In this document: positions 45,779 to 46,634 of the stretch, one piece after another
Layout of the letters: every line of letters starts with the position of its first letter
Position numbering within the stretch: position 1 is the first letter of the stretch
Assembly: GCA_902768785.1 (NCBI GenBank)
Contig: CACXMM010000029.1
Span: 1 to 46,634, forward strand
From: an uncultured Prevotellaceae bacterium
GTDB lineage: Bacteria > Bacteroidota > Bacteroidia > Bacteroidales > Bacteroidaceae
Direction: 5' to 3'
Length of the DNA: 46,634 bases
Translations under genes and position numbers: made by a program
Notes under the pieces: model-generated
Told to the model about the DNA's origin: nothing
Databases searched by the model: none
What the model saw: only the letters and a program-made list of their open reading frames with translations

Positions 45779-46467
45779 CATACAAAGACACCGAAATATT
45801 GATTCAGAAATACCTCAACGGCGAGACAACTGCAGAGGAGGAGAGGCTGCTGGCCCTGGAGGTATCCCGCGAAGATGCTCCAGACGACTGGAAGGTGATT
45901 GCCGAGATGCTTGGTGAGCTGACTGTCGATGAAGCGCTTTTTGATCAGATGATGGAGGAGCGCAGTCGTAAGTCTCGCATCGTGAAGCTATGGCCTTGGG
46001 TGGTTGCTGCCTGTGTGGCCGCCTTACTGATCGTTTTCCTTAGTCCACCGAAAGAGAATGTCTCTTCTCAGCCTCAGATAGCGAAGGTGGCGAAAGATCA
46101 AAAGCAGGTTCAATATAAAGTGGAGGTAACAGAGGTTAATCAGTTGAAAACCAAGAAGGAAAAGTCACCAGTCATGGAAGAGAAGCCTCGGCAAGTCCAT
46201 CGGTCGAAGCATCGGATGAACACTTCCAAACGTATGACAAAGGAAAGAGTATCCGACCTGCAGGAACACGCTACTGATAGAGAATTGAAAGAAGTGGAGG
46301 AAGGCGACATTGTTCCCTACGAAGATCCGTACATTCAATTTGCAGAACAGGCAAGAGCACTTCGCGAAAGAGGCAATCGCGTGATTCAGCGCGTATCCAT
46401 GAATTGTTCGTATGCCCTCAACAACACGTCAATAACACCAGATATTTATCCATTAAACGATTTATAA
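45775..46467 (+). CDS. Membrane anti-sigma-factor-like protein
   Basis: The 230-residue protein starts with a helical cytoplasmic part (ILIQKYLNGETTAEEERLLA) that resembles the N-terminal domain of FecR-like anti-sigma regulators. One membrane helix follows (WPWVVAACVAALLIVFLSPP, residues ~72-92), then a Lys/Glu-rich periplasmic part with a conserved-looking end (EDPYIQFAEQARALRERGNR). No zinc motif is seen. Coupling to the sigma gene by ATGA supports its role. The layout matches the truncated protein at the left end. Confidence 0.78.
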   Translation: MTYKDTEILIQKYLNGETTAEEERLLALEVSREDAPDDWKVIAEMLGELTVDEALFDQMMEERSRKSRIVKLWPWVVAACVAALLIVFLSPPKENVSSQPQIAKVAKDQKQVQYKVEVTEVNQLKTKKEKSPVMEEKPRQVHRSKHRMNTSKRMTKERVSDLQEHATDRELKEVEEGDIVPYEDPYIQFAEQARALRERGNRVIQRVSMNCSYALNNTSITPDIYPLNDL

Positions 46468-46469
46468 AA

Positions 46470-46634
46470 ATGAAAAGAATCATCATAGCAATAGCATCAG
46501 TCATTCTGTCTGTAGCAGTTTCCGCACAGGACAGGACACCCATGGACAAGATATGGGAAGAAATAGAAAAGATAACAACTGCGCGCCAAGACAGCAAGAT
46601 GAAGGTCAACCACGGAGGCGGCCAACTGCTATAC
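46470..46634 (+). CDS. Exported protein, start only (runs off the right edge)
   Basis: The 55 visible codons encode a signal peptide (MKRIIIAIASVILSVAVSAQ) and the start of a mature protein (DRTPMDKIWEEIEKITTARQ then DSKMKVNHGGGQLLY). It begins 2 nt after the anti-sigma-like gene and is probably the third gene of that operon, perhaps a target or sensor of the sigma system. The family cannot be recognised from this part. Confidence 0.7.
   Translation, partial: MKRIIIAIASVILSVAVSAQDRTPMDKIWEEIEKITTARQDSKMKVNHGGGQLLY

Overview
The window reads as a chromosomal segment of an anaerobic Bacteroidales bacterium, most likely Prevotella or a close relative. The basis is the promoter grammar (TTTG, a 19-20 nt gap, then TAnnTTTG), lipoproteins whose Cys is followed by Ser-Asp-Asp-Asp, C-terminal tails of the type IX secretion type in secreted peptidases, pyruvate:ferredoxin oxidoreductase plus a membrane pyrophosphatase, and several families I know mainly from Bacteroidota (HU-CCDC81/SPOR protein, EFR1-type ferredoxin, a small conserved protein ending in SLSLF). 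Species assignment is inference. I saw no tRNA, rRNA, CRISPR, phage or insertion sequence.

Layout. 1-1111: a leftward ECF sigma gene, apparently frameshifted, overlapping a truncated membrane anti-sigma-like gene. 1112-2025: 0.9 kb without genes, containing three tandem arrays with an exact 22-bp period. 2026-6831: nifJ and an AAA/DUF4143 ATPase, leftward. 6999-9722: ATP-grasp protein and GH43 glycosidase, rightward. 9726-15243: His-rich membrane protein, hppA, OprO/P-type porin and RlmD-type methyltransferase, leftward. 15454-18099: ppdK. 18231-23526: acidic surface lipoprotein with a leukocidin-like stem, MFS transporter, FHA/zinc-ribbon protein, HU-CCDC81/SPOR protein, leftward. 23636-25000: rfbC and a lipoprotein. 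25001-29966: an operon of an EFR1-type ferredoxin followed by two paralogous M6 metallopeptidases. 30208-35498: DUF1573 protein, aspS, two small helical proteins, htpG. 35676-38163: an ECF sigma factor, a small lipoprotein and pepD. 38215-38442: a 73-bp tandem repeat whose every unit carries a promoter. 38485-40779: small membrane protein, OmpH-like lipoprotein, nth, DUF2461 protein. 40795-44746: C11 peptidase and valS. 44845-44947: a fourth 22-bp-period array. 45263-46634: ECF sigma, anti-sigma-like protein and a truncated exported protein.

How genes fit together. nifJ, ppdK and hppA concern pyruvate, PEP and pyrophosphate, so the first 18 kb holds much of a PPi-linked energy economy, although in separate transcription units. 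Secreted or surface proteins (GH43, two M6 peptidases, C11 peptidase, acidic lipoprotein, porin) suggest life on complex polymers in a gut or rumen-like site. Three ECF sigma genes lie here, two with an anti-sigma-like partner.

The most unusual material is non-coding: 22-bp-period arrays in which three different 6-bp half-sites keep the same geometry (6-3-6 dyad plus 7-bp gap), two of these loci lying about 316-319 bp from an ECF sigma start; a tandemly repeated promoter; and a gene whose consensus promoter places the transcription start on the start codon.
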